A DNA stretch of 36,919 bases from Saprospiraceae bacterium (lineage in GTDB: Bacteria; Bacteroidota; Bacteroidia; Chitinophagales; Saprospiraceae): positions 1-36,919 of the forward strand of contig JALWSS010000209.1 of assembly GCA_026993525.1 (NCBI GenBank), read 5' to 3'. A program made the translations under genes and the position numbers. The stretch's first letter is position 1. Each line of letters starts with the position of its first letter. The notes under the pieces are model-generated. The model was not told where the DNA came from. It worked only from the letters and a program-made list of their open reading frames with translations, and searched no databases. Below are positions 7,405-15,712 of this stretch, in pieces.

Positions 7405-8418
7405 TTACAACTGTGTGTTCAACAAGGCTTCTTTGTAGTGTGGCAAGGCCTCTTTGAATTTTCTCACCGTTGGCCGGAGGCCGATGAAAGAATAACCGCC
7501 GGAGGCATTCCGGTGGCCACCGCCTTTGAAATATTTCTTCGCAATTTCCTGCACCGAAAAATCGCCTTTTGACCGAAGGGAAATCTTGGTAATTTTTGGT
7601 TGTTCATGAATGAATGCGGCCAGAACCACATCCTTCATCATCAGCAAATAGTTGACGAGCCCTTCGGTATCTCCCCGGCTGATGTTGAAGTCTTCGTAGT
7701 CATTTTTGGTCAGGGTGATGATGGCTGTCCGGTACTCAGGCAGCACTTCCATTCGGTTGTGCAGCACATGCCCCAGCAAACGCAGGTGTTTTTCCTCGAG
7801 GCTGTTGAATACGAGGTTTTGGATGCGCACGTCGTCAACACCTTTTTCCAGCAGATCGCCAACCATGCGGAACAGCTTCGGCGAGGTGGAGTACTTGAAA
7901 GAGCCCGTATCAGTCAGAATTCCGGTGAACAGGCATTCAGCCACATCTTTATTGACCAGTTTTTCCTTGCCGAGCAGCTTGATGAAGTCGTACACCAATT
8001 CGCTGGTTGAGCTGGCCAGGGTGCTGTGCAGGTCGAAGTCTGCAATGGGTTCGGGCAGGAGGTGGTGGTCAATGAGTACTTTCGGCACATTCATCCGGCC
8101 TGTGATCTCGCCCATCTTGTCAATGCGCTCCAGCGAGTTGAAATCCAGGTAGAAGACCATGCCCATGCGCTCCATCATTTTACCAATTTCTTCGGGGTCA
8201 TTGTCGTAAATGAGTACCTCAGGGGCGCCGGGCATCCAGTTGAGAAAATGCGGAAAATCAGAGGGTACCACCACTTTTACGGTGTGGCCTTCCTGCTCGA
8301 GGAACGACTTGAGGCCCAGGGAAGAACCGATGGCATCCCCGTCCGGATTGCGGTGCGAAGTGATGAGGATGTCCCTCGGACGGGCCAGTATTGATTTCAG
8401 CTCAGTGATGTTTTCCAT
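7405..8418 (-). CDS. nrnA: DHH/DHHA1 phosphoesterase, NrnA-like nanoRNase / pAp phosphatase
   Basis: The protein has 337 residues, starting at ATG 8418 (MENITELKSILARPRDILIT). Metal-binding motifs are visible: SHRNPDGDAIGSSLGL, DFNSLERID, LIDHHLLPEP (the DHH motif) and TGILTDTGSFKYS. The C-terminal DHHA1 substrate-binding motif is GGGHRNASGGYS. The family degrades short oligonucleotides (2-5 nt) and dephosphorylates 3'-phosphoadenosine 5'-phosphate; which activity dominates here cannot be read. In organisms with c-di-AMP, as cdaA at 14735 implies, NrnA-like enzymes can also clear pApA. The frame is open far upstream across the antisense strand of ndk, but that part is not coding. It heads the likely nrnA-FKBP-prfB operon. 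Confidence 0.92.
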   Translation of the reverse strand: MENITELKSILARPRDILITSHRNPDGDAIGSSLGLKSFLEQEGHTVKVVVPSDFPHFLNWMPGAPEVLIYDNDPEEIGKMMERMGMVFYLDFNSLERIDKMGEITGRMNVPKVLIDHHLLPEPIADFDLHSTLASSTSELVYDFIKLLGKEKLVNKDVAECLFTGILTDTGSFKYSTSPKLFRMVGDLLEKGVDDVRIQNLVFNSLEEKHLRLLGHVLHNRMEVLPEYRTAIITLTKNDYEDFNISRGDTEGLVNYLLMMKDVVLAAFIHEQPKITKISLRSKGDFSVQEIAKKYFKGGGHRNASGGYSFIGLRPTVRKFKEALPHYKEALLNTQL

Positions 8419-8583
8419 GAAGTCTCTCAATTGGCGGGCGAAGTTCCCAAAATTTGAACGGATATAAAAATTGTGGAGCCGCAGTGCAAGCCCCTCAAAA
8501 CAGTGTACTTGCAAATGCGCTGCCCGGTTTCGCCAATCCCGTTCAATTCCGATCCAAAACTGCGCTACAATCCCGCGTTCTGT

Positions 8584-8591
8584 TACCTTTG
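8584..8591 (+). promoter_or_regulatory. -7 box upstream of ndk
   Basis: TACCTTTG is a perfect TAnnTTTG match, 82 bp before the ndk ATG. I find no TTTG at the usual -33 distance, so the assignment rests on the -7 box alone. Confidence 0.5.
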
Positions 8592-8673
8592 CGCCTCTTT
8601 TGAAAAACCGGTTGGAATGTTGGCAAGCCCCGGGGCTCTCTGTCAACCTGAAAACCATAAAAACAATAGCACA

Positions 8674-9093
8674 ATGGCTGGAAACAGAACTTTTACCATG
8701 ATCAAGCCCGACGCCGTTAAAGCCGGGCACATCGGTGCCATCCTCGAAAAGATCAATGCTGCAGGCTTCCGCATCGTGGCCATGAAAATGACCCAACTGA
8801 CCACACAAAAGGCCGGTGAATTTTACGCCGTACACAAAGAGCGTCCGTTCTATGGTGAACTTGTTGAGTTCATGTCTTCGGGCCCAATCGTGGCTGCCAT
8901 TCTGGAAAAAGACAATGCAGTGGCTGATTTCCGTGAGCTGATCGGTGCTACCAACCCTGCCGATGCCAGGCCCGGAACCATCCGTGCCCTGTACGCCAAA
9001 AGTGTTGGTGAGAACGCCATCCACGGTTCCGATTCCGACGAGAATGCCGCCATCGAGTGCGCCTTCCACTTTGCCGGAACGGAGACGTTTTGA
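8674..9093 (+). CDS. ndk: Nucleoside diphosphate kinase
   Basis: Transfers the gamma-phosphate between nucleoside tri- and diphosphates through a phosphohistidine, balancing NTP pools in the cytoplasm. The protein has 139 residues, the normal family length, starting [20 protein letters not shown]. The nucleotide-binding [14 protein letters not shown], the [18 protein letters not shown] segment and the signature NAIHGSDS are visible. The active-site histidine is residue 117. The frame is open upstream to about 8473, but homology begins at 8674, so I use that ATG. It is divergent from nrnA. Confidence 0.97.
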   Translation: MAGNRTFTMIKPDAVKAGHIGAILEKINAAGFRIVAMKMTQLTTQKAGEFYAVHKERPFYGELVEFMSSGPIVAAILEKDNAVADFRELIGATNPADARPGTIRALYAKSVGENAIHGSDSDENAAIECAFHFAGTETF

Positions 9094-9107
9094 GCTGCCA
9101 CCGGCAA

Positions 9108-9180
9108 ATGTTGGTTTAGAGGGGTTGAGCCCGACTTTCGTCGGGATCAACCCCTTTTAACCCCTCTAAACCCTATCCAT
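9108..9180. repeat. Intergenic repeat island A, left part
   Basis: Just after ndk lie a GGTTTAGAGGGGTTGAG word, the hairpin CCCGACTTTCGTCGGG (9130-9145) and a run of AACCCCTCTAAA-type units. The same words recur in the islands after miaE and msrB. No gene is visible. Confidence 0.7.
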
Positions 9181-9619
9181 TACCCACAAATCCATCATTC
9201 CGGTTCTGAGAGCTTTGACTCATAAAGTAACCGAGACTTGAAAAAGCATTCTCCACCCCCATCAAACATCTTGAAACCCCTTGTTTCCTGTCCGGCGGCC
9301 AGACGGGCAACAAGGGGTTGGCGGATAACCCCCAATCACATCAAACATCTTTACAGAGCATCAGCATCAATTTCAATTCACATCCCGAATTTGGTGCTAA
9401 AGCTATTCCTGATGTGATGTTTTGAATAGAAGTTGGATGTGTGTAGGGGTACTGGCAAGATTCCCGCCGTTGAAACAGCGGGTTACAAGATGGCTGATGT
9501 CGCCACGGTTTTTTGCCACAGCTAAGACAACAGGGTATAAAATGTTTCTTTTCACAATCAATGAAGTCGGGTTGCAGAGGCACTTCCCAATGGGGTTGGG
9601 ATTTGTGGGTAATGGATAG
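9173..9619. repeat. 447-bp element with perfect 21-bp terminal inverted repeats
   Basis: The 21 bp at 9173-9193 are the exact reverse complement of 9599-9619. Outside them, both flanks start with a CCCTCTAA-type word (left flank near 9161-9172, right flank 9620-9629), which could be a target duplication or just the surrounding repeat. Inside, an 11-bp hairpin (AACCCCTTGTT at 9275-9285 with AACAAGGGGTT at 9309-9319) encloses a 22-bp word at 9287-9308 that is found again at 35615-35636. No protein-like reading frame is present. It resembles a non-autonomous MITE-like element, but no related transposase is in the window, so mobility is an inference. Confidence 0.5.
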
Positions 9620-9679
9620 CCCTCTAACCCCCTCTGAACTCCTCTCTCAACCCCTCTAAACCCCTCTGAACCACCCCAC

Positions 9680-11668
9680 CTACTTCACCTCCACAATTTC
9701 CACACGGCGTTCCCGGGAGGCTTCCACACTGTAAATAGAATTGCGTTCGTCCTTCAGGTCATCGCTGACCGGAGCGGAGACCATTGTTTCACCGAAGGGA
9801 GCTTCAGAAATGATGAGCTGGCCACTGTCAAGGTAGTTCTCGAAGGCCCCGGCTTTCCAGGTCTGGAACTGATTCCTGACACAAGAGATGCGGCGTTGAG
9901 CCAGCCGGTCGTTGTAATCCGTTTCGGCCCTGGGGCTGGTAAATCCTTTCAGGACGATTTCCACGGTGTCGCCGGCCTGGAGGCGCCGGAGCAGGATTTC
10001 ACTGAAGCGCTCGAGGTGATCCATCCCTTTTTTCAGCTCTTCGTCAAAAAATGTCTCGATGGCGAGGGTGGCATCTGAGGCGGCATCGTCCTCCATGCCT
10101 TTGGTGTACCTGCGGACGTATTCGGCCTTGCGGTTGTAGTATTTGCCGAAGGTGGAGACGTAGGTCTTGCGGGTGGTGCGGCGGCGGGTGCGGCGGTCGG
10201 GTTCGTCGTTGTCGAAGTACAACTTCAGAGGCAGGAACTCTTCCAAAGTCGTTGGCAGTTCAGGTTCTTCTGTCACCGCAGGTGTTGGCGGCGGCGGGGG
10301 TTCAGCGGTGCTGCTGTCTTTTTTCTCTTCGTAAAACACACGCCACAGGTCGTAGCAACAGGCCTTGTTGCCGGCATCCAGGTAAAAAGAGCCCGGGCGG
10401 TTGGAGGCCAGCCATGCAGTTTTTCCATTTTCCGAAGGGGCATAATACAGGTCATTGAAAGAAGAGTTTACCGGTGGCCCCAGGTTTTCAATGGCTGACC
10501 ATTTTTCGCCTCCCGGGGTATCGGGAAAGGTTGCGGCAATTTTGAAAATGTCGTAACCGCCCAGTCCGGGGTGCCTGTCGGAGCTGAAATAAAGCACCTG
10601 CGCCCTGTCGTCGAAAAAGGGGGTAATTTCGTTTTGCGGGGTGTTCACCGCTTCCAGGTTTTGCGGTTCGGCAAACTTGCTTTCTTCCAAAACCGTGTAC
10701 CAGATGTCCAGTTTTCCTTTGCCGCCGGGCCTGTCGGACACGAAGTAAAGCACCTGCTTTTGCAGCACTGAGTCGAAGCCTATGCTGGGTTGGGTGGCGG
10801 TGTAACCGGGCACATTGATGTTGCTCTCCATGGGCCTGGGCGTTCGTTTCCACCTGCCTCTGCGGTCTTTTTCCCGATAGAATATCCGGCACCTGATATC
10901 GCTGTCGCTCACATAGTCGCAAACGGTGAAGTAAAACCTTTGCCCATCGGGGCTGATGGTGGCGTGAGCCGTGTGTTTTTCAGCAATGTTGAAGCCCCTG
11001 GGCACCAGGCGCCCCCGGCTGAGGTTTTTCGACATGAGCACTTTTGCGAGCTTGCGTTTGGGGCGGTGCTTGTCTTCGGAGAATTGGTAGCGGTAGCTGG
11101 AATAGAAGAGCGTGTCGCCTACCGGCAGCGGCCCAAATTCGGAATACCGGGTGTTGATGCGTTTGTCCAGGTGTTCCACCCGGATGATCTTGTCTTCCGG
11201 TGGAGCGGCTGATTTGGCCCACCGGCAGGTTCCTGTTTCCTCTTTGGCCCATGCACTCATGTAGTTGTCTTCCGGTTGCGAAGCGAGGAAAGCAGAAAAA
11301 GCGGCAATGGCTCCATCGTAGTTGCCGGCCACCTTTCTGAGCTGCCCCAGGCGAAACCAGGCCGCCGCAAAACGACGGGCGGTATCGGCTTCGGCCACTT
11401 TTTCAAAAAGGCCTTCGGCCAATCCATAGGCGTTGAAATTCCGGGCAGCATCGGCCTGTTTGTACCAAAGCCGGATTTCTTCGGGGGCCTTCTGAGCAGC
11501 ATTGAAATAATAGCTGTAGGCGGTGTAATAGTCTTTGGCGGCAAAGGCCTTGTCGCCAGCTTTTTCGAAGGCCTTGAGGGACTGGGCCTGCACCGCAGAA
11601 TTTCCTGCTGCAAACAACATTGCGGCAGCGAGAAAAAAAGCATGTAAAAACCTGGAAGTGTGCAACAT
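9680..11668 (-). CDS. PorE/OmpA-like envelope protein: TPR, PD40 propeller, OmpA domain
   Basis: The protein has 662 residues with an N-terminal signal peptide (to about residue 29, ...SAVQAQ). TPR-like helices span about 30-150 (AGDKAFAAKDYYTAYSYYFNAAQ). A beta-propeller of PD40/WD40-like repeats spans about 165-440 (ATISPDGQRFYFTV, QVLYFVSDRPGGKGKLDIW, QVLYFSSDRHPGLGGYDIF). A proline-rich linker (EPPPPPTPAV) leads to an OmpA-like domain beginning LKLYFDNDEPD and continuing through DTVEIVLKGFTSPRAETDYN to RERRVEIVEVK at the end. This order matches PorE of the type IX secretion system and related Bacteroidota OmpA proteins that bind peptidoglycan. I do not see PorE's extra carboxypeptidase-regulatory-like domain. 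It is the last gene of a four-gene operon, and repeat island A lies at its 3' end. Confidence 0.85.
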   Translation of the reverse strand: MLHTSRFLHAFFLAAAMLFAAGNSAVQAQSLKAFEKAGDKAFAAKDYYTAYSYYFNAAQKAPEEIRLWYKQADAARNFNAYGLAEGLFEKVAEADTARRFAAAWFRLGQLRKVAGNYDGAIAAFSAFLASQPEDNYMSAWAKEETGTCRWAKSAAPPEDKIIRVEHLDKRINTRYSEFGPLPVGDTLFYSSYRYQFSEDKHRPKRKLAKVLMSKNLSRGRLVPRGFNIAEKHTAHATISPDGQRFYFTVCDYVSDSDIRCRIFYREKDRRGRWKRTPRPMESNINVPGYTATQPSIGFDSVLQKQVLYFVSDRPGGKGKLDIWYTVLEESKFAEPQNLEAVNTPQNEITPFFDDRAQVLYFSSDRHPGLGGYDIFKIAATFPDTPGGEKWSAIENLGPPVNSSFNDLYYAPSENGKTAWLASNRPGSFYLDAGNKACCYDLWRVFYEEKKDSSTAEPPPPPTPAVTEEPELPTTLEEFLPLKLYFDNDEPDRRTRRRTTRKTYVSTFGKYYNRKAEYVRRYTKGMEDDAASDATLAIETFFDEELKKGMDHLERFSEILLRRLQAGDTVEIVLKGFTSPRAETDYNDRLAQRRISCVRNQFQTWKAGAFENYLDSGQLIISEAPFGETMVSAPVSDDLKDERNSIYSVEASRERRVEIVEVK

Positions 11669-11695
11669 CGGCCGATTAGCTTGTGGATTTCAGGT

Positions 11696-12610
11696 TCAGT
11701 GTTTTTTGAATGAAAATTGGAAGACATCCGGGCGGTTATAGTGCCCTGCAACATCGAACATTCGTTTGGAAGCTAAGATTTCCAAAAGGTCGATTTCTGC
11801 AATGACAAACTGCTTTTGACCTTCTACGGGGCCTGCCATAACATTTCCTTTTGGCCCAATAATGCAACTGTTTCCCGTGTTGATCCATTCCCGGCCGGCG
11901 GGGTACAATTCCTTGAAAGCAAGGCGATCCGGAATGTCGTTCATGTTCAAGGCCATGCAACAGCTGATCACAAAAAGGCCGCCTTCCCTGGCTGTATGCT
12001 TCATGGCTGTTAGCCACTGCGGGCTTTTGTCCCAGGTAGGTGCCGCCAATATTTGAGTGCCAAGCTGATACATGGCCATTCGTGCCAACGGCATCAGGTT
12101 CTCCCAACAGATCAGTCCGGCAATTTTTCCTGCTGAAGTAGCATACGACCTCAACGTGGAGCCATCGCCCTGTGCCCAAACGAGCCTTTCTCCTCCGGTG
12201 GGCATCAGTTTCCGGTGTTTGCCCAATAGCTCACCGGTGTCGCTGATGAATATTATGGAATTGAAAATGCTGCCCGATGAGTGTTCGGAATTTTTTTCAT
12301 GACAACCGATCACCACATTCACCCCGGCCCTGGCAGCAGCTTTGCAAAGCAATTCTGTTTCGGGGCCCGGGACATCCAGCGCGTTGTCTATTAGTTCAGC
12401 ATAGAGTGGATTCAGTTCTGCGCCTTTGCTGTTGGGTATCAACCACACCCAATCCGGATAACCTGCAATGAAAACTTCCGGGAAAACGAGCAACTGAATG
12501 CCCTCCTCTCCTGCCTTGCCGATCAAGCGGCAGGCCTTTTCCGTGGTGGCCTTTTTGTCGAGGTAAACCGGTGAGTCCTGTACTGCGGCAACTTTCACAA
12601 TCTTTCTCAT
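11696..12610 (-). CDS. Nitrilase-superfamily carbon-nitrogen hydrolase
   Basis: The 304-residue enzyme has the complete catalytic triad: Glu45 (LVFPEVFIAGYPDW), Lys134 (GKHRKLMPT) and Cys168 (LICWENLMPLARMAMY). The CWEN context and the terminal HYNRPDVF motif are typical of branch-1 nitrilases (aliphatic or aryl nitriles, cyanide hydratase group) rather than of omega-amidase or carbamoylputrescine branches. It would hydrolyse R-CN to acid and ammonia; the true substrate is unknown. It is cytoplasmic, with no signal peptide, which contrasts with its exported operon neighbours. Gaps are 27 bp to the PorE-like gene and 20 bp from the upstream lipoprotein gene. Confidence 0.9.
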   Translation of the reverse strand: MRKIVKVAAVQDSPVYLDKKATTEKACRLIGKAGEEGIQLLVFPEVFIAGYPDWVWLIPNSKGAELNPLYAELIDNALDVPGPETELLCKAAARAGVNVVIGCHEKNSEHSSGSIFNSIIFISDTGELLGKHRKLMPTGGERLVWAQGDGSTLRSYATSAGKIAGLICWENLMPLARMAMYQLGTQILAAPTWDKSPQWLTAMKHTAREGGLFVISCCMALNMNDIPDRLAFKELYPAGREWINTGNSCIIGPKGNVMAGPVEGQKQFVIAEIDLLEILASKRMFDVAGHYNRPDVFQFSFKKH

Positions 12611-12630
12611 GGCTGCTGATATGTGGTGGT

Positions 12631-13392
12631 TTAAAATTGGTGAAATAAACTGCCGGGCAGGTTTTCCGGTGCATCTATCTCCGTCAATGACCGTTTTCCC
12701 CGGTTGCCGCTGAGCAGGATTTTGCCGTGGCGCCGGTAGTCATCCCAGGGGGTGATGAAGTCCGGATTGCGGTTTTCATTTTTGCTGAAGTAGGCCCACT
12801 GGCTCACCAGTCTGGAAGATTTATCCACCCAGATGTGGTATTTGTTTTCGGGGGTTACCCCCACGGATTCAAAGGTGAGTTGCAGGATGTCGGCATCAGC
12901 GCCTTGCGCTGTTTTTCCTTCGCCAATGTATTTGAGGGTCACCCCGGAGTCTTTGAGTTTAAAAGGCATCAGCAGCCAGTAGCTGTCGTTGATCCAGTAA
13001 GCCATGGCCTTTTCCATGAGGGAATCAAGGGTGGCCGGGTCTTTCACTTCGGCTGCGCCAATGCGGGCCCTTCCTTTTCCGGTGTGTATGTTCAATAGAT
13101 AAGTTGCGCTGTCGGACAGTGATTCAATTCTGGCATCGCCGGTGCATTTGTTCCAATAATGTTTGCGGCGGCCAAAGAAATTCCAGGTGAGGTAGCAGGT
13201 TTCGTCCCAGGCTTTGCGGCCGCCCATGGCCTGCATCACCTCATCGGCAATGGCGATGGCCTGCGGGTCGGAGCCGGCTGCGTTGAAGCCCGGTGCGGGA
13301 GGATTGCCCACTTCTTTGGCTCCGAAGCAAGCAGCAAGACCCCATGCGATGGCAAGTGTCAAGGCCAGGTTGATGTTGTTTTTCAGCTTCAT
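12631..13392 (-). CDS. Putative lipoprotein of unknown function
   Basis: The 253-residue protein starts MKLKNNINLALTLAIAWGLAACFG, a lipoprotein signal with cysteine 22. The mature part contains IADEVMQAMGGRKAWDET, WINDSYWLLMPFKLKDSGV, a GEGKTAQGADADILQLTFE segment and WVDKSSRLVSQW. This pattern recalls LolA/LolB-like or outer-membrane-lipoprotein-sorting-like beta folds found in uncharacterised Bacteroidota lipoproteins, but I cannot name the family with certainty. It starts only 2 bp after the stop of the phosphodiesterase gene, implying translational coupling. Confidence 0.8.
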   Translation of the reverse strand: MKLKNNINLALTLAIAWGLAACFGAKEVGNPPAPGFNAAGSDPQAIAIADEVMQAMGGRKAWDETCYLTWNFFGRRKHYWNKCTGDARIESLSDSATYLLNIHTGKGRARIGAAEVKDPATLDSLMEKAMAYWINDSYWLLMPFKLKDSGVTLKYIGEGKTAQGADADILQLTFESVGVTPENKYHIWVDKSSRLVSQWAYFSKNENRNPDFITPWDDYRRHGKILLSGNRGKRSLTEIDAPENLPGSLFHQF

Positions 13393-13394
13393 AC

Positions 13395-14303
13395 TTATTG
13401 GTGTTTTTCAACTTCTTCAATGAGGTTGGGATAATCGGTGATGATGCCGTCAACGCCTTTTTTGCGGAGGCGCTTCATGGCTTTGGTACTGTTCACGGTC
13501 CAGGGTATGACGGCAATGCCCATTTTGTGAAGCTTGCGGATGTGCCTTCTGCGCAGCAATTTGTAATAGGGGCTGTAAACATCCGGCTGGAAACCCAGTT
13601 TGTTCAGATTCGATTTGATGCCGTCGAGGTTCTCTATCAACAGGGCAATTTTGATGTCGGGATTCTTTTCGTGGATAATCTGCAAAGGGCGCACATCGAA
13701 AGACTGGATGCAAACCTGCTGCTGTATGCCCAGGTACTCTATTTCTTTCAGAAGCAGGTCAACGAAGACCTCCGGTGCAGGGGTGTAAACGTTGTCCCAG
13801 GCCGGTTTGCTCTTGATTTCGATGTTGAATTGGGGCATCGGCCTGGACCGGGCGAGCGCCCCTTCCTTTACCGCCTCCACCATGTCCCGGAAGCCGGGCT
13901 TGAACACCCTCATGGGTTGCTGTTGCGGAAAGCGGGGGTTGCCACGGCTGCCGCAGTCGTAGCCCATGATCTCCTCGTAAGTCATTTCGAAGAGCTTCAA
14001 TTGCTTCGCCTCAGACTTTGTCACCGGATCGCCGTTGGGTTTGCTGCAAATGCCTTCGTGCATCCAGGGGTCGTGACTGATGATCAACTGCCGGTCTTTA
14101 GAAACGGCCAGGTCCAGTTCCAGGGTGGTCACCGGATATTCCAATGCTTTGAGAAAGGCTGGAATGGAGTTTTCCGGGAGCAGCCCCCTGCAGCCCCGGT
14201 GCCCTTGCCAGTCAAAATCCGGCAGGATGGGTTTCTGAGCATCAATCGGGTTTGCGAAGAAAAACATAGCGAGCGATAACAGGATTGAAAATCTGGCATT
14301 CAT
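13395..14303 (-). CDS. Exported glycerophosphodiester phosphodiesterase
   Basis: The family hydrolyses glycerophosphodiesters to glycerol-3-phosphate and an alcohol. The protein has 302 residues from ATG 14303 (MNARFSILLSLAMFFFANPI, a signal peptide). GDPD motifs are clear: WQGHRGCRGLLPENSIPAF, TLELDLAVSKDRQLIISHDP, FNIEIKS, QSFDVRPL, and VIPWTVNSTKAM near the C-terminus with GVDGIITDYPNL. The catalytic histidines (HRG and HDP) and the metal ligands E and D are all present. The frame is open upstream to 14411, but that extension crosses a terminator and lacks a signal peptide. It is the first gene of the operon running down to the PorE-like gene. Confidence 0.93.
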   Translation of the reverse strand: MNARFSILLSLAMFFFANPIDAQKPILPDFDWQGHRGCRGLLPENSIPAFLKALEYPVTTLELDLAVSKDRQLIISHDPWMHEGICSKPNGDPVTKSEAKQLKLFEMTYEEIMGYDCGSRGNPRFPQQQPMRVFKPGFRDMVEAVKEGALARSRPMPQFNIEIKSKPAWDNVYTPAPEVFVDLLLKEIEYLGIQQQVCIQSFDVRPLQIIHEKNPDIKIALLIENLDGIKSNLNKLGFQPDVYSPYYKLLRRRHIRKLHKMGIAVIPWTVNSTKAMKRLRKKGVDGIITDYPNLIEEVEKHQ

Positions 14304-14348
14304 AACACGGCAGTGGTTTTTGCTGGTCACCGGAGGTAAATTTGAAAA

Positions 14349-14382
14349 TAAAAACCGGGCAACAAAACTGCTGCCCGGTTTT
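14349..14382 (-). terminator. Rho-independent terminator, 3' of cdaA
   Basis: AAAACCGGGCA at 14351-14361 pairs with TGCCCGGTTTT at 14372-14382. On the minus strand it is followed by TTTTTATTTT, so it fits the end of the cdaA transcript; A-rich flanks allow function in both directions. It lies after the heptamer array relative to cdaA. Confidence 0.8.
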
Positions 14383-14473
14383 TTGTCCCGACACATCAAT
14401 TGGACCGGCATGTCCGGTTCTTCATGTCGTAGCCCTTAAACGAATGGTGGATCCAGGGGCTTCGCCCGGGATC

Positions 14474-14578
14474 AGTGGACAGTGGACAGTGGACAGTGGA
14501 CAGTGGACAGTGGACAGTGGACAGTAGGCAGTGGGCAGTGGACAGTGGGCAGTGGACACTGGGCAGTGGACAGTGGGC
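14474..14578. repeat. Heptanucleotide tandem array (15 x 7 bp)
   Basis: There are fifteen consecutive 7-bp units. The first seven are perfect AGTGGAC. The rest are AGTAGGC, AGTGGGC, AGTGGAC or ACTGGGC, alternating mainly at the sixth base. It lies in the 3' region of cdaA. A flanking word GGGGCTTCGCCCGGG at 14458-14472 recurs inverted near 22916-22930. Confidence 0.95.
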
Positions 14579-14734
14579 CACCTGAAGTGCAAGCAACGAC
14601 GCATCTCAATTCCGGGAAAAGCTCGGGATAAAAACCCATCAAAAACCTTAAAAACCTTAAAAAACCTCCAAAAACCTCCAAAAACCTCCAATCCCGAGCT
14701 TGCCTCGGGACCAAAAACATCCAAACTCCAATCA
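14579..14734. repeat. Intergenic repeat island B, right part
   Basis: This stretch directly follows the cdaA stop codon on the transcript. It holds tandem AAAACCTT and AAAACCTCCA units (about 14640-14690) and the hairpin CCCGAGCTTGCCTCGGG (about 14693-14709). No gene is visible. Confidence 0.7.
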
Positions 14735-15556
14735 TCACAGCTCATAATGTTGGTTGATCAACTCCGTCAGCCTGCTTTCTGACAGGGCCATTTCGATGCT
14801 GCCTTGTTCTGCAAAGCTGATGGCGCCTGTTTCTTCGGAAACGACAAAAGCGACGGCGATGGTTCGTTCGGTGATGCCTACAGCCGCCCGGTGCCGCAAG
14901 CCGGCGGAAGGGGGCAATGCCATGCTTTCGGAAACGGGCAGGATGCACCCGGCAGCCAGTATTCTGCCTTTTCCAATCACTACGGCACCATCGTGGATGG
15001 GGCTTTCTTTGTTGAAGATGCTCTCGAGAAGCTCGGCACTGAGTCTGGCATCGAGGTTTACAAAGGTGTTGCTGATGCTTTGAAGCGCCAGACTTTTGGA
15101 AAAAACGATCAAGGCTCCGGTCTTGTCCTTGCTCAGGCGGAGCAATGCCGTTTTGATTTCCACCACATGGGTTTGACGCTCTTCGGAAGCGTCAAAATTC
15201 TTGTCCAGCCACCTTCGGAGAAAATTTGACCGGCCACGCAAAGTGGTATTCCCAAGCAAGAGCAGGAAACGTCTCACTTCCGGCTGGAAGATGATGATGA
15301 TAATGATGAACCCAACACTGACGAACTCACCCAGGATGACGGATAGCATTTCCATCTTGAGGGCATTCACAAGCCCATAGACCAGGTAAAGCATGAGCAC
15401 GCCAATGAATATATTAAAAGCAATGCTGCCCCTGAGCAACATGTAGATGCGGTACATGAGATAAGCCACTATGCTTATGTCCAGCACATCCCAGAAGCTC
15501 ACTTCCAGAAATCCGATCCGGAAAAGAAATACGGCATTGAAGTAGGTTGGGTCCAT
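14735..15556 (-). CDS. cdaA: Diadenylate cyclase (c-di-AMP synthase), membrane-bound CdaA type
   Basis: Condenses two ATP into the second messenger c-di-AMP. The protein has 273 residues with three N-terminal membrane helices (about 23-42, 45-66 and 72-90, the last rich in isoleucine) and a cytoplasmic DAC domain. The signatures are HDGAVVIGKGRILAAGCILP with DGA at 189-191, and GLRHRAAVGITE with RHR at 221-223. Length and topology match the CdaA/DacA family. In Firmicutes cdaA sits beside ybbR and glmM; here it stands alone, divergent from miaE, with a heptamer array and terminator in its 3' region. Implied downstream effects on cell wall or osmotic control come from other taxa only. Confidence 0.96.
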   Translation of the reverse strand: MDPTYFNAVFLFRIGFLEVSFWDVLDISIVAYLMYRIYMLLRGSIAFNIFIGVLMLYLVYGLVNALKMEMLSVILGEFVSVGFIIIIIIFQPEVRRFLLLLGNTTLRGRSNFLRRWLDKNFDASEERQTHVVEIKTALLRLSKDKTGALIVFSKSLALQSISNTFVNLDARLSAELLESIFNKESPIHDGAVVIGKGRILAAGCILPVSESMALPPSAGLRHRAAVGITERTIAVAFVVSEETGAISFAEQGSIEMALSESRLTELINQHYEL

Positions 15557-15677
15557 TGCCTGGCAGATTGGCGGTAAAGATGATTGTTTTTACGCTTTAA
15601 AGGGAGGTCAGATTCAAATTGGGCCGCTCCGATGTGTACTTCACAAAAGTCATTATCGGGTCTTCTTCCTTTCTGAA

Positions 15678-15685
15678 TACCTTTG
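15678..15685 (+). promoter_or_regulatory. -7 box upstream of miaE
   Basis: TACCTTTG matches TAnnTTTG perfectly and lies 27 bp before the ATG at 15713. This position would exclude the in-frame upstream start at 15683 from the transcript. Confidence 0.55.
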
Positions 15686-15712
15686 CAGGCCATCATACAA
15701 AAATGTAAAACC

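Noticed and set aside
8419-9150. N-terminal extension of nrnA antisense to ndk
   Set aside because: NrnA homology starts at ATG 8418, and the extension is simply the complement of the highly conserved ndk coding strand.
9341-9583. 80-codon minus-strand frame within the inverted-repeat element
   Set aside because: The composition (many C, P and H) is not protein-like and no transposase motif is visible.
14337-14344. TAAATTTG on the plus strand near the GDPD start
   Set aside because: It matches TAnnTTTG but points into the heptamer array with no plus-strand gene behind it, so it is probably chance.
14396-14745. Reading frames with VHCPLST / SGQWTVD-type repeats on both strands
   Set aside because: A 7-bp array is translated as a 7-residue repeat in any frame. 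The frames are a periodicity artefact and have no promoter or start context.
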